Shown piece after piece: positions 7,345 to 11,016 of a stretch of DNA of 11,016 nt. The notes beneath the pieces are model-generated. The model saw nothing but the letters and a program-made list of their open reading frames with translations, did not search any database and had not been told where the DNA came from. The stretch is from Ichthyophonus hoferi (taxonomy: Eukaryota; Opisthokonta; Ichthyosporea; Ichthyophonida; Ichthyophonidae), in assembly GCA_002751075.1 (NCBI GenBank), contig NAOQ01000105.1:77672-88687 (forward strand), given 5' to 3'. Within the stretch, counting starts at the first letter, position 1, and every line of letters begins with the position of its first letter. The position numbers and the translations under genes are program-made.

Positions 7345-10218
7345 GTAACTATAGTAAGAATACTAATACTATACCCACCTATATACTTTATGATTAATTG
7401 GGTAGCTGCACGGTGGGTACTCTGCTTGATAGCCTGATTTTTCAGGGCCTCAGACTTACCAACATCCATGTGGCTGTATAACATACGTTGAATCAGAGTA
7501 TAGCCTCCAAATTTTTGTACTAATAGGTTTACTACCCCGGAGAAGGTCTGTAAGGAGAGAGGGTCGGGGAAAGCATAATGTACGGAAGGGCAGGGTGAAT
7601 AAAGTGTGGTAAGGATTGATGCGCTATACATGGTGCACTATGCATTGCTGCTTGCATGGACCATCTATCATTATGACATATATGTGTATATACGGTATTA
7701 GAGATATGTATAAAAGTGAGAAAAAGAAAGAGACACCAGGAAAAAAGGGTCTAAGACTGAAAGTGAAAAGAGAGAGTAAGGATAGAATAGAATAAAATAT
7801 AGAATAAAACAGAATAGAATAGGATAGAATACAATGAAATAGACTAGAATAGGATAGAATAAAATAGAATAAAATAGGGTAGAATAAAATAGAATAGAAT
7901 AAGATAGGATAGAATAGAATAGGGTAGAATAAAATAGAATAGAATAAAATAGGATTGAATAGGATAGGATAGAATAGAATAAGATAGAATAGAATAAAAT
8001 AGAATCGAATAAAATAGGATAGGATAGGATAGCGTCTGGTGTAATATAATACAATATAATATAATATGATACAAATTAAATAGCATAAAAACATAAAAGT
8101 AAACAAACAGATAGAGACAGGTATATTAGAAAGAGGGTAAGACAATGTAAGACAATCAGAGGAAAGAGAGAGGAATAAGAAAAAAAATAAGGACTAATAC
8201 CAACATATACATATACATATATATCCATTAAACATACACTCTTACGGCTTTTAAGCTTTAATAAGGCAATGATAGAAGACCTAGGAGTCAGGGCATATAT
8301 CTTTCTCATCCTATTCACATCATCTTTATTTTCACCCATCTTAACCAAAGAGTGAAGGATAATCCGACGAAGCCCATCGAAGCATTTACGATAAATTGTT
8401 GGAAGCTCTGATAATTGGTGGAAAGCTTTGATCCGTTCGGAAAAGGCTTCAATGCCTCCATCTGCCTCCATTCCAGATAAAAATAGAGAGAAAATAGCCA
8501 GTAGTTCTCTCTGATGATTGGTGGATTAAAAGGACAATATGTGATTTATAGCCTCCATGATATAACACAACACATACAACACCAAATAATGCATAATAGA
8601 TAGCACAGGCCCTAAAGCATGCTACAGACTCAATCATAAGCCAAACTAAACCAACCTCAATACAGAACCTAATAAGTAAAAGCCCATGGAACAACCCCCT
8701 ACCCCTTACCCTATCAAATCCTATCTTATATCACCCTACCCTATCCTACCCTATCCTCCCACTAACCAACCCCTAGTCCTACCTGATAGTAATTGTGCTC
8801 CTTTCCAGCATCTAAGGCTAGCAGGTCACTGCTAGCCATCAGAGTATCAGCCATTCCCTCGGCTGTCTCTGGTACTAACACCAGAGCAAGATTACCCACT
8901 GTCATTTTTCTCAACTTCTTTGTCCAATCTCTTCCTGTAGCTCTATGAAATAAGAAGGGGTACAAGGAAGGAAGTCATAGATCAGTATGGTATAGGATAA
9001 GCAGAGCCACAAGAAGGAGAGAGAGAGAGTGTGTGTGTGTGTGGTGGGTTAAGACCTATACAGGGATGTAGGCCAATGGTATAGTCTAGATAGTTATAAA
9101 TATTTTATACTTAAACTAAAATTAAGTTAAAATTAAATTTAACTTTAGCATTAAAATACAATGAAGCAAGTATCCTCTAGGTTCACATTATATTACACTA
9201 TCACTCACTCACACCCTTCCTCACCGGTTGTAGCTACTAATAATCTCTGGTAACTTCGACAATACTTCATCAATAGATTCCTCAAAATTAATCTCCTTAG
9301 ACCTTAGCGGAGGATACTCTAACAGCTTCCTCCGTGTGGTAAACATAAGAGAGCCTGGCTTTAGAATACCATCTTGCAAGAACTGGCTCATCTCTGCATC
9401 AAAGGCAAGATTACCTAGTTTGTTGACCAGCTTCCTCTCTCCCTCACGCTTTATCTGTTACATTGATAATAATAAGCTTTGCTATCTTCGTCTGTTTGTA
9501 TATCTATTTTATTTATAAGTAAGCCACCAAATCAACCTCGTCAGACGATCCAAAAAACTATATACGGCAACAGTAGGGGTTGAAACATGCAAAGATAAAG
9601 AAAGAAGGGAAGAATAAAGGAGACAAGGCATATCCTTGAATAAAATAAAAGGGGACGACAATGCACTGATAGAATGTTACCAAAATTACACAGCAAGACA
9701 CAGAAGAGCAGAATACCCCTAACATAACAAAAAAGAATCTTACACTATAGACTTATATAGATGGTAGCAGTTTCAAAACATACCTTAATCTCCTTGTTGG
9801 AATTTATCTTTGCTATCATTTTCTTTTCAGTCCGCAGTTCTTTTCGCTTTGACCTTCTAATAGTTGTTCTTTTAAATCTATTTGCAAAACCATCATTAAC
9901 TGCCGTGGGGTCATTTTCCCCCTTTGAGGGTTCAAGCTCAACATCAGAAAAATCATCTTGTAACACTGTTTTTTTAAGTCTATCTACAAAGCCATCATTA
10001 ACTGCCGTGGGGTCATTTTTCCCCTTTGAGGGTTCAAGCTCAATATCAGAAAAATCATCTTGTGACACGTTGCTCGTAGATTTTGTCAACAAATTACTAA
10101 CTGGACGAGTACGTAAACGTTCTGTGGGAGAAGAGGACATATTGGTAAATTCCTTTTCTTGTGTCTTTGGTTCTTCAACACTTGGTGGTGTTGACACACT
10201 TCTTTCAGGTAGGTCCAT
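245..10218 (-). CDS. Intron-rich gene, 3'-partial; large helical protein, tentatively DUF3818/PXB-like
   Basis: I assembled this gene from 18 exons. Phases agree at all 17 junctions: 0,2,0,0,1,0,2,1,1,1,1,1,0,1,0,1,0. Summed exon length is 2425 nt, giving 808 codons plus one base, with no stop in frame. The protein begins with a charged disordered N-terminus (1-145). A helical region follows (146-442), then a polar linker (about 465-540) and a second helical region (about 543-808). Residues 364-375 (KFGGYTLIQRML) and 434-441 (ILCGKVKA) resemble, from memory, the PFG..SLLQR and CxKI patterns of fungal DUF3818 proteins, which sit beside PX domains and act in lipid handling at membranes. I recognised no PX domain. 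The family call is therefore weak, and an unrelated HEAT/ARM-like helical protein remains possible. The gene structure is well supported. Exons 8 and 18 are its weakest parts. The 3' end lies outside the window. Confidence 0.75.
312..905 (-). other. Intron 17
   Basis: This 594-nt intron in phase 0 runs from GTACGC to catgcag. It contains an (AG)n run at 840-855 and a ttaattaattaatt block near 609-623. A minus-strand ORF at 677-865 is Phe/Tyr/Ser-rich and without coding character. No exon was seen. Confidence 0.62.
840..855. repeat. (AG)n microsatellite
   Basis: Eight dinucleotide units near the donor of intron 17, about 50 nt into the intron in the transcript, where they read (CT)n. Confidence 0.92.
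906..985 (-). CDS. Exon 17: residues 760-786
   Basis: The acceptor is attattctag|TTGAG, entered with C to give CTT (Leu). The donor AATGCG|GTACGC is moderate, in phase 0. The peptide is LEIDPDVDVVHLASNRLAGF plus LEDDQNA, acidic and helical. Readthrough past the donor stays open for a few codons, so the exact 3' edge is slightly less sure than for other exons. Confidence 0.68.
1008..1205. repeat. Degenerate tandem repeat, unit about 82-88 bp, 2.3 copies
   Basis: Copies start at 1008, 1090 and 1178 with ttattttttaatg-like sequence. The first two share 'cagtctctag', 'gggttatata' and 'acatgtgtta' in the same order; the third is cut short at about 1205. Confidence 0.85.
1280..1309. repeat. Tandem 15-mer pair
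   Basis: Two adjacent copies of aatataatacagtcc, the second with one mismatch (…gttc). Confidence 0.9.
1512..1611 (-). CDS. Exon 16: residues 727-760
   Basis: The acceptor is gggcctatag|GATGAG, in phase 0. Two donors are possible: GAGC|GTAGGT at 1512 (phase 1) and GTAG|GTATTG at 1508 (phase 2). Only the first joins exon 17 without a stop. The peptide is DETPKPSIEAIESLLPRF followed by TTILEKQLELISNKE, a helix preceded by a Pro-rich turn. Fungal DUF3818 proteins have, as I recall, a similar 'P.v..iP.LLP.F..+lR..L' segment near their C-terminal part, which would fit this position. Confidence 0.75.
1612..2374 (-). other. Intron 15, the longest, with AAT-type repeats
   Basis: This 763-nt intron in phase 0 runs from GTAGGC to ggcctatag. 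It holds an imperfect trinucleotide stretch (about 1825-1884, aat/aac/agt), alternating atgcat words near 1976-1998 and a perfect TGACGTCA at 2184-2191. A leucine-rich minus-strand ORF (1715-1960) is the translated trinucleotide repeat. I found no further exon; exons 15 and 16 already join in phase. Confidence 0.7.
1825..1884. repeat. Imperfect AAT/AAC trinucleotide repeat
   Basis: Runs of aataat broken by agaat, aacaag and agtagt. Period three is clear but the units are degenerate. Confidence 0.88.
2375..2568 (-). CDS. Exon 15: residues 662-726
   Basis: The acceptor agtaagacag|ATAGGTTGG is chosen because with the A from exon 14 it gives AAT AGG TTG GAT and stays open; the next AG (gatag|G) would need phase 2. 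The donor is AAAAGG|GTAGGC, in phase 0. The peptide starts NRLDGYSVREGVSNVWCALH and contains LSDQEPFCVDDLFSGLEP, then a helix VVGKVWAEVDALLEH and a basic tail KNKTGKR. The opposite strand is open over part of this exon but is a shadow. Confidence 0.8.
2569..3018 (-). other. Intron 14
   Basis: This 450-nt intron in phase 1 runs from GTGAGT to agtaagacag. It contains an imperfect inverted repeat around 2692-2720 (taaaccca ... tggggttt) and AT-rich stretches. No array or extra exon was seen. A plus-strand ORF overlapping 2367-2657 is antisense to exon 15. Confidence 0.7.
3019..3121 (-). CDS. Exon 14: residues 628-662, helical
   Basis: The acceptor is tatctgtacag|ATATTT, in phase 0; the alternative cag|AT frame hits a stop. 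The donor TCCA|GTGAGT is near consensus, in phase 1. The peptide IFMEACYTFLHTAITNDTGE continues FNATLRWVLCSYYS. It is aromatic and Cys-rich, consistent with a packed helical hairpin. Confidence 0.78.
3122..3561 (-). other. Intron 13 with CATAC/TATAC array
   Basis: This 440-nt intron in phase 0 runs from GTGAGC to tctgtacag. The middle (3246-3475) is a degenerate array. Two overlapping plus-strand ORFs here are Tyr/Ile/Pro-rich translations of the repeat and not genes. Confidence 0.72.
3246..3475. repeat. Degenerate TATACATACC-type array
   Basis: Recurring words are ctatacatac, cttatac, ccatac and cctatat, at multiples of about five bases. It is less regular than the intron 4 and 11 arrays and is probably an older array of the same kind. 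Confidence 0.88.
3562..3623 (-). CDS. Exon 13: residues 607-627
   Basis: The acceptor tttttatgcag|TGCTG has a good pyrimidine tract and is entered with G to give GTG (Val). The donor is CTAAAA|GTGAGC, in phase 0. The peptide is VLSDDSLNVLTKRVTINDQL plus K. The exon is only 62 nt, but flanking signals and phase agree on both sides. Confidence 0.75.
3846..3894. repeat. ACATAC tract in intron 12 beside the exon 12 donor
   Basis: Repeats of acatac/acacat end five bases from the 5' splice site. In the transcript this is a UGUGUA-rich tract directly downstream of the non-consensus GTTAGG donor. The rest of intron 12 (3624-3899, 276 nt) is plain. Confidence 0.85.
3900..3992 (-). CDS. Exon 12: residues 576-607
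   Basis: The acceptor is tgatcccatag|CCTTGG, entered with T to give TCC (Ser). The donor AAAG|GTTAGG has a non-consensus T at +3. The peptide SLASPLGDANHAGAVPQIVS continues ALFDLIELTIK: a short Gly/Pro/Ala loop and then a hydrophobic helix. The exon is 93 nt and symmetric 1-1. A (TGTGTA)n-type tract follows the weak donor in the transcript. Confidence 0.75.
4014..4037. repeat. (GATTA)n short pentamer run
   Basis: Four to five perfect gatta units, about 20-45 bases upstream of the exon 12 acceptor in the transcript, where they read (TAATC)n. They overlap the expected branch-site region. Confidence 0.92.
4263..4537. repeat. ACTAT pentanucleotide array
   Basis: About 275 bp built from ACTAT units, with interspersed tatac and accat variants that shift the register. 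Degenerate copies extend left to about 4196. In the transcript it starts about 45 nt after the exon 11 donor. Confidence 0.95.
4583..4678 (-). CDS. Exon 11: residues 544-576, second helical region begins
   Basis: The acceptor is gccatatcacag|CAATTG, entered with G to give GCA (Ala). The donor ACAT|GTAAGTG is a near-consensus 5' splice site, in phase 1. The peptide AIEKVLTYKNQTAFVEFMG continues TPVINKFLEKAIT and is clearly helical. The exon is 96 nt and symmetric. The (ACTAT)n array begins only about 45 bases downstream of its donor in the transcript. Confidence 0.78.
4679..5049 (-). other. Intron 10, no array
   Basis: This 371-nt intron in phase 1 runs from GTAACT to atatcacag. It is plain AT-rich sequence, and I see no repeat, exon or element in it. 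Confidence 0.72.
5050..5187 (-). CDS. Exon 10: residues 498-544, acidic/Ser linker
   Basis: The acceptor is gcatccacag|ATAAT, entered with G to give GAT (Asp). The donor is AACG|GTAACT, in phase 1. The peptide NTANYDTDLGVFSPVDSTNS leads into a Leu/Gly/Glu-rich stretch (LEEIDGLGNDIGLELFN). It is acidic, in contrast to exon 9, and probably disordered or only partly helical. The exon is 138 nt and symmetric 1-1, and together with exon 11 it is flanked by complementary intronic pentamer arrays. Confidence 0.78.
5188..5809 (-). other. Intron 9 with AGTAT pentamer array
   Basis: This 622-nt intron is in phase 1. The donor-proximal third carries the AGTAT array (5611-5754). The remainder is AT-rich with short words such as tgattgatt but no exon or element I can recognise. 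Confidence 0.72.
5611..5754. repeat. AGTAT pentanucleotide array (inverted relative to intron 11)
   Basis: The stretch begins with four perfect agtat units (5611-5630), passes through degenerate copies and ends with three or four more units (about 5736-5752). AGTAT is the reverse complement of the ACTAT family found at 4263-4537. Confidence 0.9.
5810..5929 (-). CDS. Exon 9: residues 458-498, basic/Ser-rich linker
   Basis: The acceptor is aactaatcag|TGGCTGG. Only the phase-1 frame is open; the other two meet a stop within the exon. The donor is TTAG|GTAGAT, in phase 1. The peptide is AGITCFIPKRQSSFLD, then SMNAKLSKRRVSPRTSVSEQ and DIL. Basic residues, SP sites and serines suggest a phosphorylated, flexible linker rather than a folded domain. 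The exon is 120 nt and symmetric (1-1). Confidence 0.75.
5930..6572 (-). other. Interval between exons 9 and 7 (introns 7 and 8, tentative exon 8)
   Basis: A very AT-rich interval of 643 bases with no tandem array. A phase mismatch between exons 7 and 9 shows that it must contain at least one exon or that one junction is wrong. The best candidate is 6391-6434 and the runner-up is 6321-6340. A minus-strand open stretch overlapping 6372-6650 does not fit the phase of exon 6 and is not used. Confidence 0.5.
6391..6434 (-). CDS. Exon 8 (tentative): 44-nt exon encoding a hydrophobic segment
   Basis: Exon 7 ends in phase 2 and exon 9 must begin in phase 1, so at least one exon with length 3n+2 is needed between them. 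This 44-nt segment has a good acceptor (gactatccag|TGTG), a good donor (GTG|GTATGT) and the right length, and is open in the required frame. With exon 9 it would give a run of about 23 mostly hydrophobic residues (443-465). That could be a membrane helix, or a warning that the exon is wrong. A 20-nt alternative (6321-6340, acceptor acaag|TCAG, donor GATT|GTATCA) also satisfies the phases but has a poorer acceptor. Confidence 0.35.
6573..6601 (-). CDS. Exon 7: 29-nt micro-exon (ILCGKVKAD), residues 434-443
   Basis: The acceptor is aatacctacag|ATTC with a possible branch site (tgctaat) about 24 bases upstream of the exon. The donor is GACAG|GTAGGA. Entering in phase 0 it reads I-L-C-G-K-V-K-A-D and leaves in phase 2; a TAG directly follows, so the donor is forced. 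A longer open stretch through the same DNA in another frame does not fit exon 6's phase. The short peptide is plausible because it matches the CxKI/V pattern expected after exon 6. Confidence 0.62.
6802..6878 (-). CDS. Exon 6: residues 408-433
   Basis: The acceptor is catttatccag|ATGAC. With the single G from exon 5 it gives GAT (Asp). The donor is CAG|GTAGGA, in phase 0. The peptide is DDNFPFEQEWRAFDDLNK followed by IKVCLTDQ, an acidic/aromatic segment leading into a helix. Only this frame is compatible with both neighbours. It lies just ahead of the LCGKVKA segment, the same order as the 'DP.LC.KI' region of fungal relatives. Confidence 0.78.
6879..7378 (-). other. Intron 5 with AAT trinucleotide array
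   Basis: This 500-nt intron in phase 1 runs from GTGGGT to tttatccag. The donor-proximal part (7230-7345) is an AAT/ATA array. The remainder is unremarkable, with no exon that fits the phases. A long minus-strand ORF running out of exon 5 into the array is readthrough and not coding. Confidence 0.72.
7230..7345. repeat. AAT trinucleotide microsatellite
   Basis: Two (AAT)n blocks, about 7235-7278 and 7303-7342, are separated by an A-rich segment. The second contains a pure run of about ten ata units (about 7316-7341). Confidence 0.93.
7379..7547 (-). CDS. Exon 5: residues 352-408, GVVNLL..KFGGYTLIQRML motif
   Basis: The acceptor tctccttacag|ACC has a good pyrimidine tract. The donor is ATAG|GTGGGT, in phase 1. 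The peptide begins TFSGVVNLLVQKFGGY and continues TLIQRMLYSHMDVGK, then a Gln/Lys/Thr-rich helix ending ATQLIIKYI. The pattern 'hydrophobic helix, FGG, x, x, LIQRM' is the clearest link to the fungal DUF3818 hallmark (LFLAQPFGxxSLLQRMF as I remember it). The other two frames of this exon contain stops. Confidence 0.82.
7548..8237 (-). other. Intron 4 with long AGAAT-type array
   Basis: This 690-nt intron is in phase 0, with donor GTATGT and acceptor tccttacag. More than a third of it is the pentamer array at 7780-8032, followed by an ATAAT-rich stretch (8041-8071). Long open frames across it on the minus strand translate to Ile-Leu-Phe-Tyr-Ser/Pro repeats and are artefacts of a stop-free five-base repeat. 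No mobile element is visible. Confidence 0.75.
7780..8032. repeat. AGAAT/AAAAT/AGGAT pentanucleotide array
   Basis: About 250 bp of five-base units on the plus strand, mainly agaat, aaaat and aggat, with occasional gggta and cgaat variants. The period is nearly unbroken. In the transcript it is a U-rich pyrimidine tract of the (UAUUC/UAUUU) type. Confidence 0.95.
8238..8465 (-). CDS. Exon 4: residues 276-351, helical, DUF3818-like start
   Basis: Phase 0 on both sides demands the acceptor aatggag|GCAGAT; the nearby ggcag|ATGG would be phase 1. Of several possible donors (C|GTAAGA, A|GTGTAT, AGT|GTATGT) only AGT|GTATGT at 8238 continues the open frame of exon 5. The peptide starts ADGGIEAFSERIKAFHQL and runs through a basic helix (YRKCFDGLRRIILHSL) to TPRSSIIALLKLKSRKS. 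In fungal DUF3818 proteins a comparable 'NP..li+g' helix leads into the conserved PFG motif, which fits what follows in exon 5. Confidence 0.8.
8466..8782 (-). other. Intron 3 with CCCTA/CCTAT-type pentamers
   Basis: This 317-nt intron is in phase 0. Its donor-proximal part (about 8690-8760) is a degenerate five-base array (ccccta, accct, cctat) whose transcript strand is G-rich: GTAGG, ATAGG and GGTAAGGGG. The rest is ordinary AT-rich intron. A minus-strand open stretch (8449-8694) that overlaps exon 4's start is a frame shadow. Confidence 0.72.
8692..8760. repeat. Degenerate CCTAT/ACCCT pentamer array
   Basis: Cytosine-rich on the plus strand, with repeated cctac, cctat and accct words at roughly five-base spacing. 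The transcript copy has several GG and GGGG blocks just downstream of the exon 3 donor. Confidence 0.75.
8783..8942 (-). CDS. Exon 3: residues 222-275
   Basis: The acceptor is tttcatag|AGCTAC. Its first base completes CG|A (Arg) from exon 2, which fixes the frame. The donor is CAG|GTAGGA, in phase 0. The peptide starts ATGRDWTKKLRKM and continues as an amphipathic helix (GNLALVLVPETAEGMADTLM), ending with DAGKEHNYYQ. It contains a short local inverted repeat, ctagcAGTGACctgctag on the coding strand, which looks incidental. No enzyme motif is visible. Confidence 0.8.
9016..9043. repeat. Compound (GA)n(GT)n microsatellite in intron 2
   Basis: About 13 bases of GA repeat pass directly into about 14 bases of GT repeat. 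In the transcript this reads (AC)n(CT)n, with a pyrimidine-rich part about 75 nt upstream of the exon 3 acceptor. Confidence 0.92.
9225..9454 (-). CDS. Exon 2: start of helical region (residues 146-222)
   Basis: The acceptor is aatgtaacag|ATAAAG, entered in phase 0 from exon 1. The donor is AACCG|GTGAGG, in phase 2. The protein starts with a charged helix (REGERKLVNKL), then FLQDGILKPGSLMF, a basic TTRRKLLEYPPLR segment and an acidic helix (FEESIDEVLSKLPEII). In fungal PXB regions a proline-bearing segment of this sort precedes a helical bundle, but the match here is only general. Base composition is visibly less AT-rich than the flanking introns. Confidence 0.8.
9455..9783 (-). other. Intron 1
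   Basis: This 329-nt intron in phase 0 runs from GTATGT to aatgtaacag. It holds a purine-rich stretch on the plus strand (about 9590-9650), which is pyrimidine-rich in the transcript. A short ORF on the plus strand that overlaps exon 2 and the intron is not a gene. I see nothing else in it. Confidence 0.75.
9784..10218 (-). CDS. Exon 1: start codon and disordered N-terminus (residues 1-145)
   Basis: The ATG at 10218-10216 has a favourable context, with A at -3 and G at +4. An in-frame TGA lies four codons upstream (10230-10228), so this is the first possible start in this reading frame. The exon ends at a strong donor, AAG|GTATGT, in phase 0. The protein is rich in Ser, Thr, Asp, Glu and Lys, with several SP/TP sites (TPPS, SSPT), and is probably disordered. 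It contains two near-identical 34-residue units (about 53-86 and 87-120), each carrying DDFSDxELEPSKG and NDPTAVNDGF. A strongly basic stretch (residues 114-133, with RRSKRK) follows and could be a nuclear localisation or membrane-charge motif. The antisense strand is also open here but shows no sign of being a gene. Confidence 0.85.
9868..10071 (-). repeat. In-frame 102-bp tandem duplication inside exon 1
   Basis: Two adjacent units of exactly 102 bp (34 codons; boundaries approximate) differ by only a small number of bases. They share the blocks encoding DDFSDxELEPSKG and NDPTAVNDGF. High nucleotide identity, including at silent positions, points to a recent duplication. Confidence 0.92.
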
Positions 10219-10222
10219 TTTT

Positions 10223-10237
10223 GCGTTTCATAAACGC
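10223..10237 (-). promoter_or_regulatory. Inverted repeat gcgtttCATaaacgc and overlapping upstream ORF
   Basis: A perfect 6-bp inverted repeat with a 3-bp centre lies five to nineteen bases upstream of the ATG. On the transcribed strand the centre is itself an ATG (10231-10229), in a poor context (T at -3). It is out of frame with the main start and opens an 8-codon ORF that overlaps the main start codon and stops at a TGA 13 bases into exon 1. If it is part of the mRNA, it could form a small hairpin and act as an inhibitory upstream ORF. The palindrome could equally be a protein binding site in DNA. Confidence 0.35.
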
Positions 10238-10762
10238 TTACAGAATATTTCACTATAACAAAGATCTATATCTAGATATCTAAATCTAAGATAGAAAGGT
10301 GTATAATAGACGGGTATAGTATTATAGTTAAACAACAATAGGAGTACCGGACTACCAACCCTGTTTCACTGTAATTCTAAGATCATTCACTCATTCATCA
10401 TTCATAGTTTAATATTTAATACCAAGGATTATTGGTAAAACGTCATTCAATAAGCAGCAATTAGAGTGTAATTGTATATAATCATTGCATTGGGTATTAA
10501 TCAGTCGACTAGATAAGAATATTAAAAATATTAAAGCTTTTAAATAAAAATTGTTTAATTGGTCAATGAGTTAGTACAATGAGCCTAGGCCTACAGTCTT
10601 TTGTATAGAAGCAATTATTGGCTCACCATTTTCCATTAGCTTCATTTATAAATTTGTTACATTTTTATTTTTATTGAAAATATATCAGCTGATTTACCTG
10701 TACATAATTAATTTTGATATTAATGTTATTTTATTTTTTCATATTTATTCACTTATTGTCAT

Positions 10763-10789
10763 TATATATATATATATATATATATATAT
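10763..10789. repeat. (TA)n dinucleotide run
   Basis: A pure alternating TA run of 27 bases in the 5' flank, about 545 bp upstream of the start codon. Such runs melt easily and are highly length-variable. Confidence 0.95.
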
Positions 10790-11016
10790 TTGGAGAGAGC
10801 AATTTTTTTGGAAGCTACCATCACAACCAATTATTGCTTGTTACAATCTACCGATTACATGATGGGATCTCGTGATTCCCAAGGTTCGTACAGGAAATAA
10901 GTCAACAAGCCCTTACATAGATAGTTCCCAACAATAAATGAACATTTAGAATATAAAAACCATAGAAAAAAGAAATAGAATAATAAAGAGGAAATTGAAA
11001 TAAATTTACATTTTTT

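Larger units (their letters stand above)
10219..11016. promoter_or_regulatory. 5' flank of the minus-strand gene (probable 5'UTR and promoter)
   Basis: I see no coding exon here. The stretch is very AT-rich, with a pure (TA) run at 10763-10789 and A/T homopolymer tracts near 10540-10560, 10660-10680 and at the right edge. No TATA box or initiator can be picked out with confidence against this background. The 15 bases next to the start codon carry an inverted repeat and a short upstream ORF, listed separately. A 5' untranslated exon and intron cannot be excluded. Confidence 0.45.

Noticed and set aside
7624-8145. Long overlapping minus-strand ORFs (up to 173 residues) of repeating Ile-Leu-Phe-Tyr-Ser/Pro, looking like a membrane protein
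   Set aside because: All three frames are open because the AGAAT/AAAAT pentamer contains no stop; this lies within intron 4.
9100-9165. AT-rich inverted repeat (ttaagttaaa ... tttaacttta) in intron 2 considered as a MITE end
   Set aside because: The arms are short, A/T only and imperfect, with no target-site duplication. This is expected by chance in such composition.
9761-10258. A 165-residue plus-strand ORF opposite exon 1
   Set aside because: It is antisense to exon 1, whose minus-strand frame has an upstream in-frame stop, a good start context, a strong donor and phase agreement with exon 2. The plus-strand ORF shows only mirrored repeats.

Overview
The window looks like a piece of a eukaryotic nuclear genome. 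It is AT-rich, uses the standard code, and carries one intron-rich gene on the minus strand. I could trace 18 exons, joined by 17 introns of about 140 to 760 bases. Every intron has GT-AG ends and every junction keeps the reading frame. Bacterial-type operons, ribosome binding sites, tRNA or rRNA genes, CRISPR arrays and recognisable transposons or retroelements are all absent. Short exons, mid-sized introns and dense microsatellites suit an early-branching animal (sponge or placozoan type), a related unicellular eukaryote, or an early-diverging fungus. The sequence alone does not decide between these.

Layout, in the direction of transcription (right to left): 10219-11016 is the AT-rich 5' flank with a (TA)n run. 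It ends in a small perfect inverted repeat and a short overlapping upstream ORF just before the start codon. Exon 1 (9784-10218) encodes a disordered, charged N-terminus with a 34-residue tandem duplication. Exons 2-7 (9454 down to 6573) encode a mostly helical region. Its motifs (KFGGYTLIQRML, then LTDQ-ILCGKVKA) faintly recall the DUF3818/PXB region of fungal PX-domain proteins of the yeast Ypr097w/Lec1 type. Exon 8 (6391-6434) is tentative and would add a hydrophobic segment. Exons 9-10 encode a Ser/Thr/Asp-rich linker. Exons 11-18 (4678 down to 245) encode a second helical region. The reading frame is still open at the last traced exon, so the 3' end lies beyond position 1. The traced part encodes about 808 residues.

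The introns hold most of the repeats. Five-base arrays occur in introns 3, 4, 9, 11 and, less regularly, 13. Trinucleotide arrays occur in introns 5 and 15, a degenerate minisatellite of about 82 bp in intron 16, and dinucleotide runs in introns 2 and 17. The arrays in introns 9 and 11 are the same pentamer in opposite orientation, so they would be complementary in the pre-mRNA and they bracket exons 10-11. Exons 9-12 are all phase 1-1 and multiples of three. I see no multi-gene system here. The points of interest are the divergent gene itself and the repeat-rich, possibly splice-active architecture of its introns.
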